64,000 bases of DNA from Neobacillus sp. SuZ13 (lineage in GTDB: Bacteria; Bacillota; Bacilli; Bacillales; Cytobacillaceae). A program made the position numbers and the translations under genes. The stretch covers positions 3,271,501 through 3,335,500 of the forward strand of contig NZ_CP126107.1 of NCBI RefSeq assembly GCF_030123365.1, written 5' to 3'. Positions 16,540-24,939 of the stretch are shown one piece after another. Position 1 is the first letter of the stretch. Every line of letters starts with the position of its first letter. Below the pieces are notes generated by a model. It was not told the origin of the DNA and did not search any database. It saw only the letters and a program-made list of their open reading frames with translations.

Positions 16540-17454
16540 TTAATTTTGTATTGTTGTAAGTATTCCATTTTCAAAATAAAAATAATTCCCATTTCCATAT
16601 ACCCATTGTTCTTTTGTCCCATAAGATGTCGTTGTCTTATTAATTTTCTGTGGTTCTCCCCAGGAAGATTTCAATACCATATCTTTAGTCATACCGATTG
16701 AAACACCAGTTTTCCCAGTAGAACCTTTTTTTCTTGTTTCAATTTCTTTTCTTAATTTACTTATGTAACTTTTTAATTCAGGAAGAGGGTTTGTAATACT
16801 ATTTAAAAAGGTTTCAGGTAATGATTCTTGCCCCTTAATATATTCAAGGTCATTATTATTATAAAAGTTATCATATGCAGTCCCTAAATTAAAAAAGTTT
16901 TCACCAACATTAGTTATATCTGTTGTGGATTCTTGAGTTAATTTTGCGTAATTCCCTTCTTCCATATATTTTAAATATTGTTCAAAAGGACTCAATGATG
17001 TTGCTACTTGGGCTGATTCATTTTCTTGTTTATTTTTCATTAATGATAAATAAACATCTTTAAAATTTTCTTTTGTATCTTTATCTAATTTATCGTAGTA
17101 TCTTTCAACAGAATGGAAATATTTTTTTGAAATTAGATCGTCAAATGAACCCTTAACTAATGTATATACTTCCTTCTTTATAAAATCATCTTTGATTGGT
17201 TTAGATGTATATTGACTTAATACCTTTTGATACTCTTTTTGATCATACAATTTTTTTAATTCCAGATATTTTATTAAACTTTTATAATTATATTTTGCAT
17301 CCTCATTTTTCTTATTTAATAGGTCATTCTCATCAATTAAATTAGCTGCTTCTGATAATTTCCCTTTACCAATTAATTCATCGACATCTTTATTTACCGA
17401 TGAACATCCCACTAATATAAATACCAAAAGTAAAAATAAAGTTAACTTTTTCAT
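16540..17454 (-). CDS. Lipoprotein with C-terminal BamE/SmpA-like domain, larger paralogue
   Basis: A 304-residue protein starting MKKLTLFLLLVFILVGCSSV (lipobox LVGC). The middle is helical with TPR-like character (LIKYLELKKLYDQKEYQKVL), and the end repeats the neighbour's domain: IGMTKDMVLKSSWGEPQKIN, then EQWVYGNGNYFYFENGILTT. It is the first gene of a two-gene unit with the smaller paralogue. It may act at the cell surface, for example in exclusion, but this is a guess. Confidence 0.75.
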   Translation of the reverse strand: MKKLTLFLLLVFILVGCSSVNKDVDELIGKGKLSEAANLIDENDLLNKKNEDAKYNYKSLIKYLELKKLYDQKEYQKVLSQYTSKPIKDDFIKKEVYTLVKGSFDDLISKKYFHSVERYYDKLDKDTKENFKDVYLSLMKNKQENESAQVATSLSPFEQYLKYMEEGNYAKLTQESTTDITNVGENFFNLGTAYDNFYNNNDLEYIKGQESLPETFLNSITNPLPELKSYISKLRKEIETRKKGSTGKTGVSIGMTKDMVLKSSWGEPQKINKTTTSYGTKEQWVYGNGNYFYFENGILTTIQN

Positions 17455-17540
17455 AATATCCCCCCAATAACTTGTCTAGGTAAATTTTACCACAATAGTG
17501 TAGATTGACTATTTGGAATATATCGACAAATTTTTCAAAT

Positions 17541-17570
17541 AAAAAAAGAGTAGCCTTTTGCCACTCTTAA
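17541..17570 (-). terminator. Terminator after ligB
   Basis: Minus-strand AAGAGTGGC and GGCTACTCTT flank AAAA and are followed by TTTTTTTATTT. It sits directly after the original, full-length ligB stop, supporting 17572 as the ancestral end of the gene. Confidence 0.85.
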
Positions 17571-17571
17571 C

Positions 17572-18396
17572 TTAATTAGCCCAACCCATGAACGAAGGGA
17601 TTCTAAGTAGTCCCTTTTTCGTAAGGTTACGATACTTTACCCTTGCCTTCAATTTAGGATCAAGATATATAAACTTATCATTCTCTTCAATTATAAAATC
17701 TTTATATTGCATATAGAACTCTTTACGATTTTGCGGAGGCATGAACTCCATTAATCCAGCATATTTGCCATCTTCAAAGCTAAGAAGTAGCCCAAAATCA
17801 TCTTTACGTAAACCAGCTATATAAACATCTTCGTATTGATAATTAATAACCTTTAACTAATCATGGTAACGTTTATTAATTTGATACTTTGAATCAGCTT
17901 TTTTCTGGACAATTCCTTCTAATCCATGCTGCTGAATTAAATCAAAATATTGTTCTGCATTACCTTCTAACCACTGTACTTTATTTAATAATGGAGTGTC
18001 TGAAGGTATAAGTTCCTCTAAGATCACTTTACGTTCAAGCAGTGGTAAGTTAGTAATCTTCTTCCCATTATAATAAACCACATCAAAAACACTAAAGGAT
18101 ATTTGGTGTTCTGACCTCTTTGACATAAACCTTTCCATTACTGCTTCGAAGTCGGGTTTACCTTGAACATCTGTTACTATAATCTCCCCATCTAAAACTG
18201 TTCCGTCAGGTATAGGAAGATTAACTAACTCAGGAAACTTAGATGTAATTTCATTCTTGTGTCTTGTATAAATTTTTACTTTATTTTCAAACTTAGTCCA
18301 TATAGTACGAAAACCATCTAATTTTAATTCGGTTATATAGTTATCATCGTCAAATGGATGATCAGTTTTGTGTAATAACATAGGAGAAACAAACAT
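17572..18396 (-). pseudogene. ligB: ATP-dependent DNA ligase (LigB/YoqV-like) interrupted by an amber codon
   Basis: Reading from ATG 18396 (after GAGGTGGTATGT) gives MFVSPMLLHKTDHPFDDDNY, the nucleotidyl-transferase Lys in ITELKLDGFRTIW, then VLDGEIIV, SFSVFDVVYYNG and GLEGIVQKK. At 17857-17859 the codon is TAG where the SPbeta prophage ligase has Trp (context RYHD-stop-LKVINYQYEDVYIAG). The frame then stays open to 17572 and encodes the OB-fold half (GLRKDDFGLLLSFEDGKYAG, ending GLLRIPSFMGWAN). Full length would be 274 residues, near the 270 of YoqV. Without readthrough the product lacks the OB domain and is probably inactive. A sequencing error is possible. Confidence 0.85.
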
Positions 18397-18493
18397 ACAT
18401 ACCACCTCAAGATAATTGTACCATGACAACTTTTCTATACGGATGGTAATTAAATGTAGGAACGTATTGTATATAATTTTATTCCTTTAATAG

Positions 18494-18522
18494 CAAGAAA
18501 AAAAACCAGCAATTTTGCTGGT
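18494..18522 (-). terminator. Terminator after the lipase gene
   Basis: Minus-strand ACCAGCA and TGCTGGT pair around AAAT and are followed by eight T. Confidence 0.85.
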
Positions 18523-18524
18523 AA

Positions 18525-19532
18525 TTATTTATAAATCCTTTTATATTTGTAGAATTGTGCAGCAGGGTGAGAAGTTAAATTTATAAGACTTAAAGGACTA
18601 CCAGTAACTGGTGTCACATATGGCTCAATTCTTTTAAATTTTATTTTACCCTCATCACCATATCCTAGGGAATACCATAGTTCACCTACTGGATCTTTAT
18701 TAACTATATAGTGTTTAGCAAATTTATATTTTGATGAATATTTAATAAATGAACTCTTTGTTTTAAATATTCCCGGTGCATTAAATGTGATTAAACCCTT
18801 GACTTGATTAGGATATTGTTTCTCTAAACTTTTTAATTTCTTCTTTAGTTTTAGAGTACTTTCTATTTGTGCTTTTGACCATTTCATGTCTTTTAATATA
18901 GGTAATTTAATATTATCATCTAATGTTTTTTGCGTAGCCTCAAAAGCAACAGTTTGTGCTAATGTACCACCTAGAGAATGTCCCACGAAGTATACATTAC
19001 TTTTCGGTCGATTGACAAAGACAATAGCTGCAACCCTTTCTGCAAACCGTCTTTGAGGAGACTCTGTTTGAAATGCATCTTTTTTAGAAATCATTAATTT
19101 ATCCTCTTTAAAAATATCTTGCCAATTTTTATCTGTTCCCCTATATGCAACAATAACTTGATTTTTGCTTATATTTTCGAATACAGCGGAACCAAATCCT
19201 GTAAAGCCAGCATTATCATTTGAATATAGTATCAATTTCCAATCCTTAATGGATTTGTAAAAATTATCTCTTTTCTTTCCTTTACCTAGAGCATTTTCTA
19301 CGTTTTTCGATACTCTCTCTTTAACGTTTGTATCATTTTTTATATCCCATATTGTTTTATTAATTTGATTATCCCTAAAATTTACATATGCCAAGTCACT
19401 AAAGAATAAAGCCTCTTGATCAGTTATTGTTTTTACACTACTTACTCCAGCAGCATTACCCACAATTGAACTTGTTAGAGTTAGCAAAAAAATTGTTAAA
19501 ATAATAACGATTCCCCTAAAATATTTTTTCAA
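18525..19532 (-). CDS. Secreted class 3-type lipase
   Basis: A 335-residue alpha/beta hydrolase with a signal peptide (MKKYFRGIVIILTIFLLTLT, cleavage near GNAAG). The nucleophile elbow is VYFVGHSLGGTLAQTVAF, preceded by VIVAYRGTDKNWQDIF typical of lipase class 3; a candidate acid is in HYIVNKDPVGELWYS and a candidate base is the His in NLTSHPAAQFY near the C-terminus. It would hydrolyse lipid esters outside the cell or at the wall. GAGGGGGATGGGATT precedes the start. An exported lipase is unusual cargo for a mobile element. Confidence 0.85.
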   Translation of the reverse strand: MKKYFRGIVIILTIFLLTLTSSIVGNAAGVSSVKTITDQEALFFSDLAYVNFRDNQINKTIWDIKNDTNVKERVSKNVENALGKGKKRDNFYKSIKDWKLILYSNDNAGFTGFGSAVFENISKNQVIVAYRGTDKNWQDIFKEDKLMISKKDAFQTESPQRRFAERVAAIVFVNRPKSNVYFVGHSLGGTLAQTVAFEATQKTLDDNIKLPILKDMKWSKAQIESTLKLKKKLKSLEKQYPNQVKGLITFNAPGIFKTKSSFIKYSSKYKFAKHYIVNKDPVGELWYSLGYGDEGKIKFKRIEPYVTPVTGSPLSLINLTSHPAAQFYKYKRIYK

Positions 19533-19714
19533 AATCCCATCCCCCTCTTAAAATGCTTTTCTAACTATATGGTAAAAAAGATCTACCTAACAACATAATT
19601 GGTTTGTAGTAAATACAAAGATAAGCATTCAATTGATTCAAATAAACATAGTTAAATAGCAACAAATAACTTCTACATTTTACCATCTAGTTTATTTTTA
19701 GACAATTAAAAAAA

Positions 19715-19834
19715 TTAGTTTTTTGTACATTTAACTTGTTTTTTGTTCTTCTTCCCTTTTGACAACTTGTGATAGACTCCACATTGATTGCATTGTGCGT
19801 ACTTTCTACCGTCAATTTTAATCTTAATTCCCAT
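19715..19834 (-). CDS. Small basic zinc-finger-like protein
   Basis: A 39-residue product, MGIKIKIDGRKYAQCNQCGV then YHKLSKGKKNKKQVKCTKN. CNQC and a late Cys, with His between, suggest an incomplete zinc ribbon; the rest is strongly basic. A perfect AGGAGG lies eight bases before the ATG, so it is likely translated. It is the last gene of the leftward transfer block. Confidence 0.65.
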   Translation of the reverse strand: MGIKIKIDGRKYAQCNQCGVYHKLSKGKKNKKQVKCTKN

Positions 19835-19876
19835 TATTGTAGCCTCCTAGAGCTGTAGTTTTATATTAACCCTCAT

Positions 19877-20362
19877 TTAGACCGCGTTACCTACTTGCTT
19901 TAATACGTCCAAAATGAGAGGGGATACCTGAATTAAGACGTAACCTAAACCAGCATTTTGAATCATTTTCCAGCCCTTATCAGCCCTATCAAACATAAAC
20001 TGAAAACATGAGCCTACAATTATTACGCTTGCAATAGGGAAACTAAGTGCTACTAATATATCGACAACTGGATCAAGGACGTGTGCTAATGTGCTAAGAG
20101 TAGCTTGTGACATCCATTCCTTTGCACCTACAGTTACAGCCACTGGAGCTGTCACAGTTACCGCATTGGTTGAAGTTGTAGCCGCTAATGCTGTCATTGC
20201 AAATCCTATTGTTCCTACAGAACCACAAGTTACTAAAGGTAAAATTGCTGCTGTTGCTATTTTGGTAGTTTTACGGATTATTCTTTGTTTCTTTTCTTTT
20301 TGTTTTTCCTTATATTCACCATTCATAAATTCACCAAATTTGATTGTCTTTACTTTTCTCAT
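19877..20362 (-). CDS. Membrane protein of the putative transfer module
   Basis: A 161-residue protein. A basic N-terminus (EKQKEKKQRIIRKTTKIA) leads into apolar segments at about 38-60 and 100-122 and a final helix at about 140-157 (GYVLIQVSPLILDVLKQVG). The Ala/Thr/Val-rich middle (ALAATTSTNAVTVTAPVAVT) resembles an exposed linker. It lies 12 bases after the Replic_Relax gene with AAGGAGTGATTCTA before ATG 20362, so it belongs to the FtsK operon and may be a small channel or pilin-like transfer subunit. No family was recognised with certainty. Confidence 0.7.
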   Translation of the reverse strand: MRKVKTIKFGEFMNGEYKEKQKEKKQRIIRKTTKIATAAILPLVTCGSVGTIGFAMTALAATTSTNAVTVTAPVAVTVGAKEWMSQATLSTLAHVLDPVVDILVALSFPIASVIIVGSCFQFMFDRADKGWKMIQNAGLGYVLIQVSPLILDVLKQVGNAV

Positions 20363-20374
20363 TAGAATCACTCC

Positions 20375-20971
20375 TTATTTGATGTCATTAATTGTGAAAA
20401 TCCCATAAGGTAATCCTTTACATAACTCCGTCAGTTTCTTTTTTCGTAATTCTGTAGTTGTTACCCATATTAGAGGTGGAGCATAACCTAATTTATTTTC
20501 CATGCCTTTGTTTTTATAAAGCCCTCTGTACTTTTCAATTTTGATCCTGTTTTCCTTCATGGACTGTTGGTAATCAACTTCTAAGATGTGATATTTTCCA
20601 TTGGACTTGAACCAAGCATCACAGATAACTTTATATTCACCGTCATTAAGTTCCATTTCATTTTTCCATTCACTCGGAAAACCTGCATAAATGTAGAATT
20701 GATTCCTCATTAATACATGGTTAACAAAGTTTGTTTTCTTACGGATTTTTTCAGAAGTAACATATTCTCTGCCTTCTTTATTGAGATAATAAATAGTGGA
20801 ATAGTCTTCACGATAACTGGATAAGTAGAGGGATAATTGTTTGAGGATACGGTTAGTATTTCGAATGGTACCTAGTCTGTGGATTCTGTTTAGTTGATCT
20901 CTGTCAAGATAATCTAGTTTCTTTAATGATAAAAGAATCTGTTCTTGTCGTTTGTTTAGGGGTTTCAACAT
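20375..20971 (-). CDS. Replication-relaxation (Replic_Relax-like) family protein
   Basis: A 198-residue protein. Residues 1-75 form a winged helix (LNKRQEQILLSLKKLDYLDR, then LGTIRNTNRILKQLS and YYLNKEGREYV). The C-terminal half has a nuclease-like strand pattern (DAWFKSNGKYHILEVDYQQS). This layout matches the Replic_Relax family of Gram-positive plasmids and elements, thought to act at the origin or nick site. AGGAGG lies six bases before ATG 20971. The gene overlaps the FtsK-like gene by 68 bases, a sign of tight coupling. Confidence 0.75.
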   Translation of the reverse strand: MLKPLNKRQEQILLSLKKLDYLDRDQLNRIHRLGTIRNTNRILKQLSLYLSSYREDYSTIYYLNKEGREYVTSEKIRKKTNFVNHVLMRNQFYIYAGFPSEWKNEMELNDGEYKVICDAWFKSNGKYHILEVDYQQSMKENRIKIEKYRGLYKNKGMENKLGYAPPLIWVTTTELRKKKLTELCKGLPYGIFTINDIK

Positions 20972-22247
20972 TGACAACCTCCTTTTTTTGAATTATAAAT
21001 GGTGAAATCGTCTCTGCAATAACTTCAGGTGTGATAAGAGGAGTTTGAACAATTACACGTTCATCTGCCATTTGATAAATTGCTCTTCCTTTTATTTTTG
21101 GCAAAGTTTCTGCACCTTCACTATCTAAAACAACCCTTGAAGCTACTCCTGACTGAACACGGAAGCAAAGTTTAGCATCACTATTTTGCTTACATTGACG
21201 TGGGATAATATCTCCAGTTCCATATTGGGTTGCTAGTATCAATCTAAAACCTAAGCCTGCTCCTAACCTTGCAATTTGGCTCATGTATTTTTGACATTCT
21301 AACTTAATGGTTTTTTCACTTTTATGAATGAAATCTCCATCTTTATCTTTGATGTCTTTTTTATCCACTGCTTCATCTGGATTCAATTCCCCAACTTCAT
21401 CAATAATTACAAAATGCCTTTCAACAATACCAGCATCTTCTACTTTTTTCTTCTTGACCTTTTTAAGTATTTCTTGTTTTTGTCTCATTAAGTTATAAGC
21501 GTTTTCTAATGTTTCAAGTGCTTCTTCTGGTTCATATGCGACTGATACAGTTTGTTTAATGTTTTCATAGTCACAAAGTTCAACTCCACCCTTAAGATCA
21601 ATTAAATGTAGTTTTACATTGTCAGGTTGCTGCTTAAGTAAAGAAGTAATAATACAATTTATCATGTTAGATTTTCCGTATCTTGTAGCACCACCAAAGC
21701 AAATGTGAGGGATTTTCTCAAAGTTATGAAATATTAATTTATTTCTATCCCTAGTTGCTCCGAATACAACTTTCCATCCCTTTCCTTCTTGAAATTTAAC
21801 CTCAGTGGGCAAAGGTTCATTGTAAACTCTAATCTTTAATAATCCGTCATATAACATCTCTATTTCTTTATTATCAGTGAGTTTTTTCGAGTAGAGTGTT
21901 TTTATATTCCTAATGATATATCGATCTAATTTCAATGATTTGAGGTCTTTAAATTGAAGCTTAACTTGTCGGGCATTGATCCCTGACTCGATTGTTTTTT
22001 GTTTAGCAAGATAATCCTCAAAACTCCTTCCTAAGGGAATACGGTAGCGATACTCTACTCCCCAATCATAATTTTTCTTTTTTAGCTGCTGAGCAGTTAA
22101 TGTTTGATTTCCATCCTTCACATTAAGTCCACTAAGAGCGAAAATCTTGTTGATTTTTTTTGAATCGTTCCCTGCCCCATTTTTAGATTGATAAGCTTTC
22201 AAAGAAATTGCTGACATTAAAATTGTTGAGGCCACTTCAAATATCAT
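20904..22247 (-). CDS. FtsK/SpoIIIE-type DNA-transfer ATPase, ConQ-like
   Basis: A 447-residue ATPase of the FtsK/HerA superfamily. The Walker A is FGGATRYGKSNMIN, the Walker B HFVIIDEVGELNP, and a later sensor region reads RLILATQYGTGDIIPRQCK. The short N-terminus has one apolar segment, as in coupling proteins such as ICEBs1 ConQ or TraB-type translocases. ATG 22247 is preferred because GGGGGACTAAGT precedes it; an upstream ATG at 22394 would add 49 residues without a ribosome site. It heads an operon with the Replic_Relax and membrane-protein genes and would pump element DNA during transfer. Confidence 0.88.
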   Translation of the reverse strand: MIFEVASTILMSAISLKAYQSKNGAGNDSKKINKIFALSGLNVKDGNQTLTAQQLKKKNYDWGVEYRYRIPLGRSFEDYLAKQKTIESGINARQVKLQFKDLKSLKLDRYIIRNIKTLYSKKLTDNKEIEMLYDGLLKIRVYNEPLPTEVKFQEGKGWKVVFGATRDRNKLIFHNFEKIPHICFGGATRYGKSNMINCIITSLLKQQPDNVKLHLIDLKGGVELCDYENIKQTVSVAYEPEEALETLENAYNLMRQKQEILKKVKKKKVEDAGIVERHFVIIDEVGELNPDEAVDKKDIKDKDGDFIHKSEKTIKLECQKYMSQIARLGAGLGFRLILATQYGTGDIIPRQCKQNSDAKLCFRVQSGVASRVVLDSEGAETLPKIKGRAIYQMADERVIVQTPLITPEVIAETISPFIIQKKEVVNVETPKQTTRTDSFIIKETRLS

Positions 22248-22528
22248 ACTTAGTCCCCCTTCTTTCACCGCCACCTCTTTAGTAATTACAGAGTAATTAG
22301 TTGCATCAATCTGGAACAGTGAAAATAGTGTCGAAACTATTGATATTAATGAATCTGGAATATTCTTTAGAAGTATGTTGAGGTGGAATTCCATTTGGTA
22401 TATTACAAGGTATTAGGGATGGATTGTCCGTTATTCCTATCTATCACAAAAAAGTACGCAAAAAATCTTTAAATTTTGTGAAAGGTTATAGTACAAACAG
22501 TGTCGAAAGATTAATAAGGTGATGAATA

Positions 22529-22732
22529 ATGGTTAATAGTAAAATTGGAGAGATCATAAAACAATCCCCTTACAAAAGGGAATACATTGAAAAACATTTG
22601 GGAATATCAAGAAATACTTTAAGTAATTGGTGTACAGGGAGAACATACCCAAGTGTTCCTCAGATAATGAAACTTACGGAAATATTAAACGTAAAATTTG
22701 AAGACATGTACGAGGAAGAAAAAAATGAATAA
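22529..22732 (+). CDS. XRE-family helix-turn-helix regulator
   Basis: A 67-residue Cro/CI-type protein: KREYIEKHLGISRNTLSNWC is the helix-turn-helix, followed by TGRTYPSVPQIMKLTEILNV. AATAAGGTGATGAATA precedes the ATG. It is divergent from the transfer operon, the usual position for a repressor controlling both promoters in the 22395-22528 gap. A decayed relative is at 37235. Confidence 0.88.
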   Translation: MVNSKIGEIIKQSPYKREYIEKHLGISRNTLSNWCTGRTYPSVPQIMKLTEILNVKFEDMYEEEKNE

Positions 22733-22755
22733 TAATCACAAACTGTCTGTATAAA

Positions 22756-22794
22756 CTAAAAACCCCTCTCAATTGAGAAGGGTTTTATTTATCT
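22756..22794. terminator. Terminator, member of a family repeated in the element
   Basis: AAAACCCCTCTCAATTGAGA followed by AGGGTTTTATTT. The same CCCCTCTCAATT-AGAGA-AGGGG design recurs at 24586, 38540 and 39776. It lies between convergent genes and works in both directions. Confidence 0.85.
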
Positions 22795-23075
22795 GGTGTA
22801 TGTATCCAATAAAAGTTATTGAAAATACCAATTGCTTGCATATATTCTTTATCTTTTTCCTCGAATTTTGTTTTGTAGATAGTAAACAACCCGTAATTTT
22901 GTTTAGTGGTAAAGTTATTTACCAAAGGACTTGTAAACATACCAATGAATGGATGTCCTTCTTCTGTTATTTCCTCTTTTACAAAGGAAACATAGTCAGA
23001 TTTGGTTGGATTAGAGGAGAAGGCCAAAAGGCAAAATAGGAGTAAAAGTGCCGAAATAACAAATCGTGTTCTCAT
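22785..23075 (-). CDS. Exported small protein, DUF4359-like
   Basis: A 96-residue product with an N-terminal signal or anchor (MRTRFVISALLLLFCLLAFS) and a body SNPTKSDYVSFVKEEITEEG, then SPLVNNFTTKQNYGLFTIYK and TKFEEKDKEYMQAIGIFNNF. The SNPTKxDYVxF start resembles DUF4359 proteins of Bacillus. ATG 23075 follows AGGTGAATCAT. Function unknown. Confidence 0.65.
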   Translation of the reverse strand: MRTRFVISALLLLFCLLAFSSNPTKSDYVSFVKEEITEEGHPFIGMFTSPLVNNFTTKQNYGLFTIYKTKFEEKDKEYMQAIGIFNNFYWIHTPDK

Positions 23076-23216
23076 ATGATTCACCTACCTTTTTTTACCA
23101 AAAGTATTTCCTTATGAATGGATTCTTATTCAACTTTAAGAAATTGAAAAAGCCTTAAAGAATCTAGGTTATAATGTGAAAAGAGATGATTTTTTTAATT
23201 ATTAAAGGAGATATGA

Positions 23217-23465
23217 ATGAACGTAGTAATTGAAATACATTACAAATCAGACAGTAGAGCCTTGCAAACTGGTAACTTTCCTTTAAGAGGTAGGAAATCT
23301 GAACAAGTAGCTTTAGATTTTTGGAAGCAAATTAAGAAGGAAATGTCTTATCATGTTGTACTTGAGAAAGTAATTGTTAACGGAGATCAGGACATAACAC
23401 AACTGGTGCTTGAACTTGAGGAACAAAAGTGGAATAATTCTTTAAATGATAATTTACCATTCTAA
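23217..23465 (+). CDS. 82-residue conserved protein, copy 1
   Basis: MNVVIEIHYKSDSRALQTGN begins a small alpha/beta protein; the copy at 38288 is about 80% identical and shares the end SxNDNLPF. AAAGGAGATATGA precedes the ATG. It is followed by a terminator and then by a promoter that is also duplicated at the second copy. I recognise no function; the predicted single domain has a strand pair, a helix (VALDFWKQIKKEMSY) and a C-terminal acidic helix. Confidence 0.75.
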   Translation: MNVVIEIHYKSDSRALQTGNFPLRGRKSEQVALDFWKQIKKEMSYHVVLEKVIVNGDQDITQLVLELEEQKWNNSLNDNLPF

Positions 23466-23469
23466 TCAA

Positions 23470-23506
23470 AAAGAACCCCCTACTCAATCGAGTAAGGGGT
23501 TCGTTG
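23470..23506 (+). terminator. Terminator after the 82-residue gene
   Basis: GAACCCCCTACTC and GAGTAAGGGGTTC form a stem around AATC. Confidence 0.85.
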
Positions 23507-23650
23507 TTGTGGAGTATCAACGGGAACTAAACCTAATGTTTCCTAAAAGTCAAAAAATATTCTTCATTAAAACAATTTCGCCCAACTCAAAATGAGAAGG
23601 GTTTATTATTTTTTGCGGATATTTTGAAACTTTTACATTTGCAATTCCGT

Positions 23651-23692
23651 AATACTGGTATAATTCTACTAGACTAGAAAAATTAGGGGGAA
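23651..23692 (+). promoter_or_regulatory. Extended -10 promoter, duplicated at 38621
   Basis: TACTGGTATAATTCTACTA holds an extended -10 (TG-N-TATAAT, hexamer 23659-23664), followed by AGGGGGAAATAT as ribosome site. The same block with the same spacing precedes the membrane-protein gene at 38665. Confidence 0.75.
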
Positions 23693-23697
23693 ATATC

Positions 23698-24576
23698 ATG
23701 GGTACATTTTTAATTGGAATTGGGTTTTTAGGGTTTATTGTGTTTATTATTTTGGGAATATTGAGCGCAATTAAGAAAAAAGGAAAAGGCAAGAAGATGA
23801 TGTTATTTGCTGCTGGTTGTTTTATATTAATGGCTATTGGTGGAGCTTTAAGCCCAGATTCTAAACAAACAATAGGAACAACAGTAAAAGAAGAAGATAA
23901 AAATGGCAAAACTGTGGACAAACAAAATGCCGCTGATGAAGCTAAAAAGAAAGATGAAGCTAAGAAAAAAGCTGAATTAGAAGCTAAGAAAAAAGCCGAT
24001 GCTGAAGCAAAAAAGAAAGCTGAGTTAGAAGCTAAGAAAAAAGCCGATGCTGAAGCAAAAAAGAAAGCTGAGTTAGAAGCTAAGAAAAAAGCCGATGCTG
24101 AAGCAAAAAAGAAAGCTGAGGAAGAACCAGTATTTGCTTTTACATGGGATGAATTTAGTAAAAGTTGGGAAACATTAGTACCGGAAATTAAAGGTGCCGG
24201 TATCGATGAAATTACTGAAACTGATAGAACAAAACAAAAAAATAATGTGGTGGTAAATGCCAAAATAAATGACTATTTAATGCTCATGAGTGACGTAAAT
24301 CCTACGTCAAAAAAAGTAAAGTACATTACCCTTATGGCTGAACCGTCTAGTACTGATATGGCACAAAACGCTAATATTCTTTTAGCATTTGCAAACCTCA
24401 TTGCAAACTCTAACCCTTCTCTTAGCAAGGATGAAAGAGGAGATATTTTAATGAAAGGCTTAGGATTCAATACAGACGATCTGTCAAAATTGAATTCAAA
24501 TTATACCTATAAAAATGTCGAATATAATGCATCAAATATGGCTGGAATACTTACCATTAGTATTCAACCCAAATAA
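23698..24576 (+). CDS. Membrane-anchored protein with Ala-Lys-Glu coiled-coil repeats
   Basis: A 292-residue protein. Two short apolar segments at the N-terminus (FLIGIGFLGFIVFIILGIL and MMLFAAGCFILMAIGGAL) resemble a DUF4190-like or anchor region. Residues about 80-145 are a charged coiled coil made of a 16-residue repeat (AELEAKKKADAEAKKK) encoded by three 48-bp units. The C-terminal 145 residues form a globular domain (FAFTWDEFSKSWETLVPEIK, then ITLMAEPSSTDMAQNANILL). Its promoter is duplicated elsewhere in the element. Role unknown, perhaps at the cell surface. Confidence 0.75.
   Translation: MGTFLIGIGFLGFIVFIILGILSAIKKKGKGKKMMLFAAGCFILMAIGGALSPDSKQTIGTTVKEEDKNGKTVDKQNAADEAKKKDEAKKKAELEAKKKADAEAKKKAELEAKKKADAEAKKKAELEAKKKADAEAKKKAEEEPVFAFTWDEFSKSWETLVPEIKGAGIDEITETDRTKQKNNVVVNAKINDYLMLMSDVNPTSKKVKYITLMAEPSSTDMAQNANILLAFANLIANSNPSLSKDERGDILMKGLGFNTDDLSKLNSNYTYKNVEYNASNMAGILTISIQPK
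23971..24120 (+). repeat. 48-bp in-frame tandem repeat, three copies
   Basis: Units start at 23971, 24019 and 24067 with GCTGA(A/G)TTAGAAGCTAAG. They encode 16 residues each of a coiled coil. Nearly identical copies suggest recent slippage or unequal crossing-over. Confidence 0.9.
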
Positions 24577-24585
24577 ACTTTATTC

Positions 24586-24628
24586 GATAGATAAAGCCCC
24601 TCTCAATTAAGAGATGGGGCGCTTTTAT
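24586..24628 (+). terminator. Terminator, repeated-family member
   Basis: AAAGCCCCTCTCAATTAAGA followed by GATGGGGCGCTTTTATT; nearly the same sequence as 38540-38578. Confidence 0.85.
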
Positions 24629-24630
24629 TA

Positions 24631-24822
24631 TTAATTAATAAAATAAAATTTATTGGCTTCATAGATCAGAGTAAAAGGTGCAATTACACCAATAAATAAA
24701 AACAAAGATATGTAACTAATTTTATGCATCAATCCTGTTTCTGGCTTATTTATGTCCAATGAAGTTACATTAAAGGAGTCGTCTAGAGAATAAACAGTCT
24801 GTGTGATCGGTTGTGCTGCTAC
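24631..24822 (-). pseudogene. Remnant of a gene with a C-terminal membrane helix
   Basis: An open minus-strand stretch without a credible start encodes QPITQTVYSLDDSFNVTSLD, then INKPETGLMHKISYISLFLF and an apolar end. It is preceded in frame by TAG. It reads like the 3' end of a decayed gene. The neighbouring bases 24830-24900 hold only the repeated hairpin motif reported separately. Confidence 0.4.
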
Positions 24823-24939
24823 CTATATAGCGATGTGCATTTTCCCACAGGATGTTTTTCCATCCCCGGACTACCTACTAGATAAAACTACTGTTTTAAT
24901 GGTAATTAAATGTAAAAAGGCACCTTCTAAGGTACCCTT

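Noticed and set aside
22248..22394. N-terminal extension of the FtsK-like protein
   Set aside because: The ATG at 22394 has no ribosome site while ATG 22247 follows GGGGGACTAAGT; the extension also runs into the likely promoter.
23550..24263. 237-residue minus-strand frame with Ala/Phe repeats
   Set aside because: It is the antisense of the Lys/Ala/Glu coiled-coil gene; composition is an artefact of the repeat.
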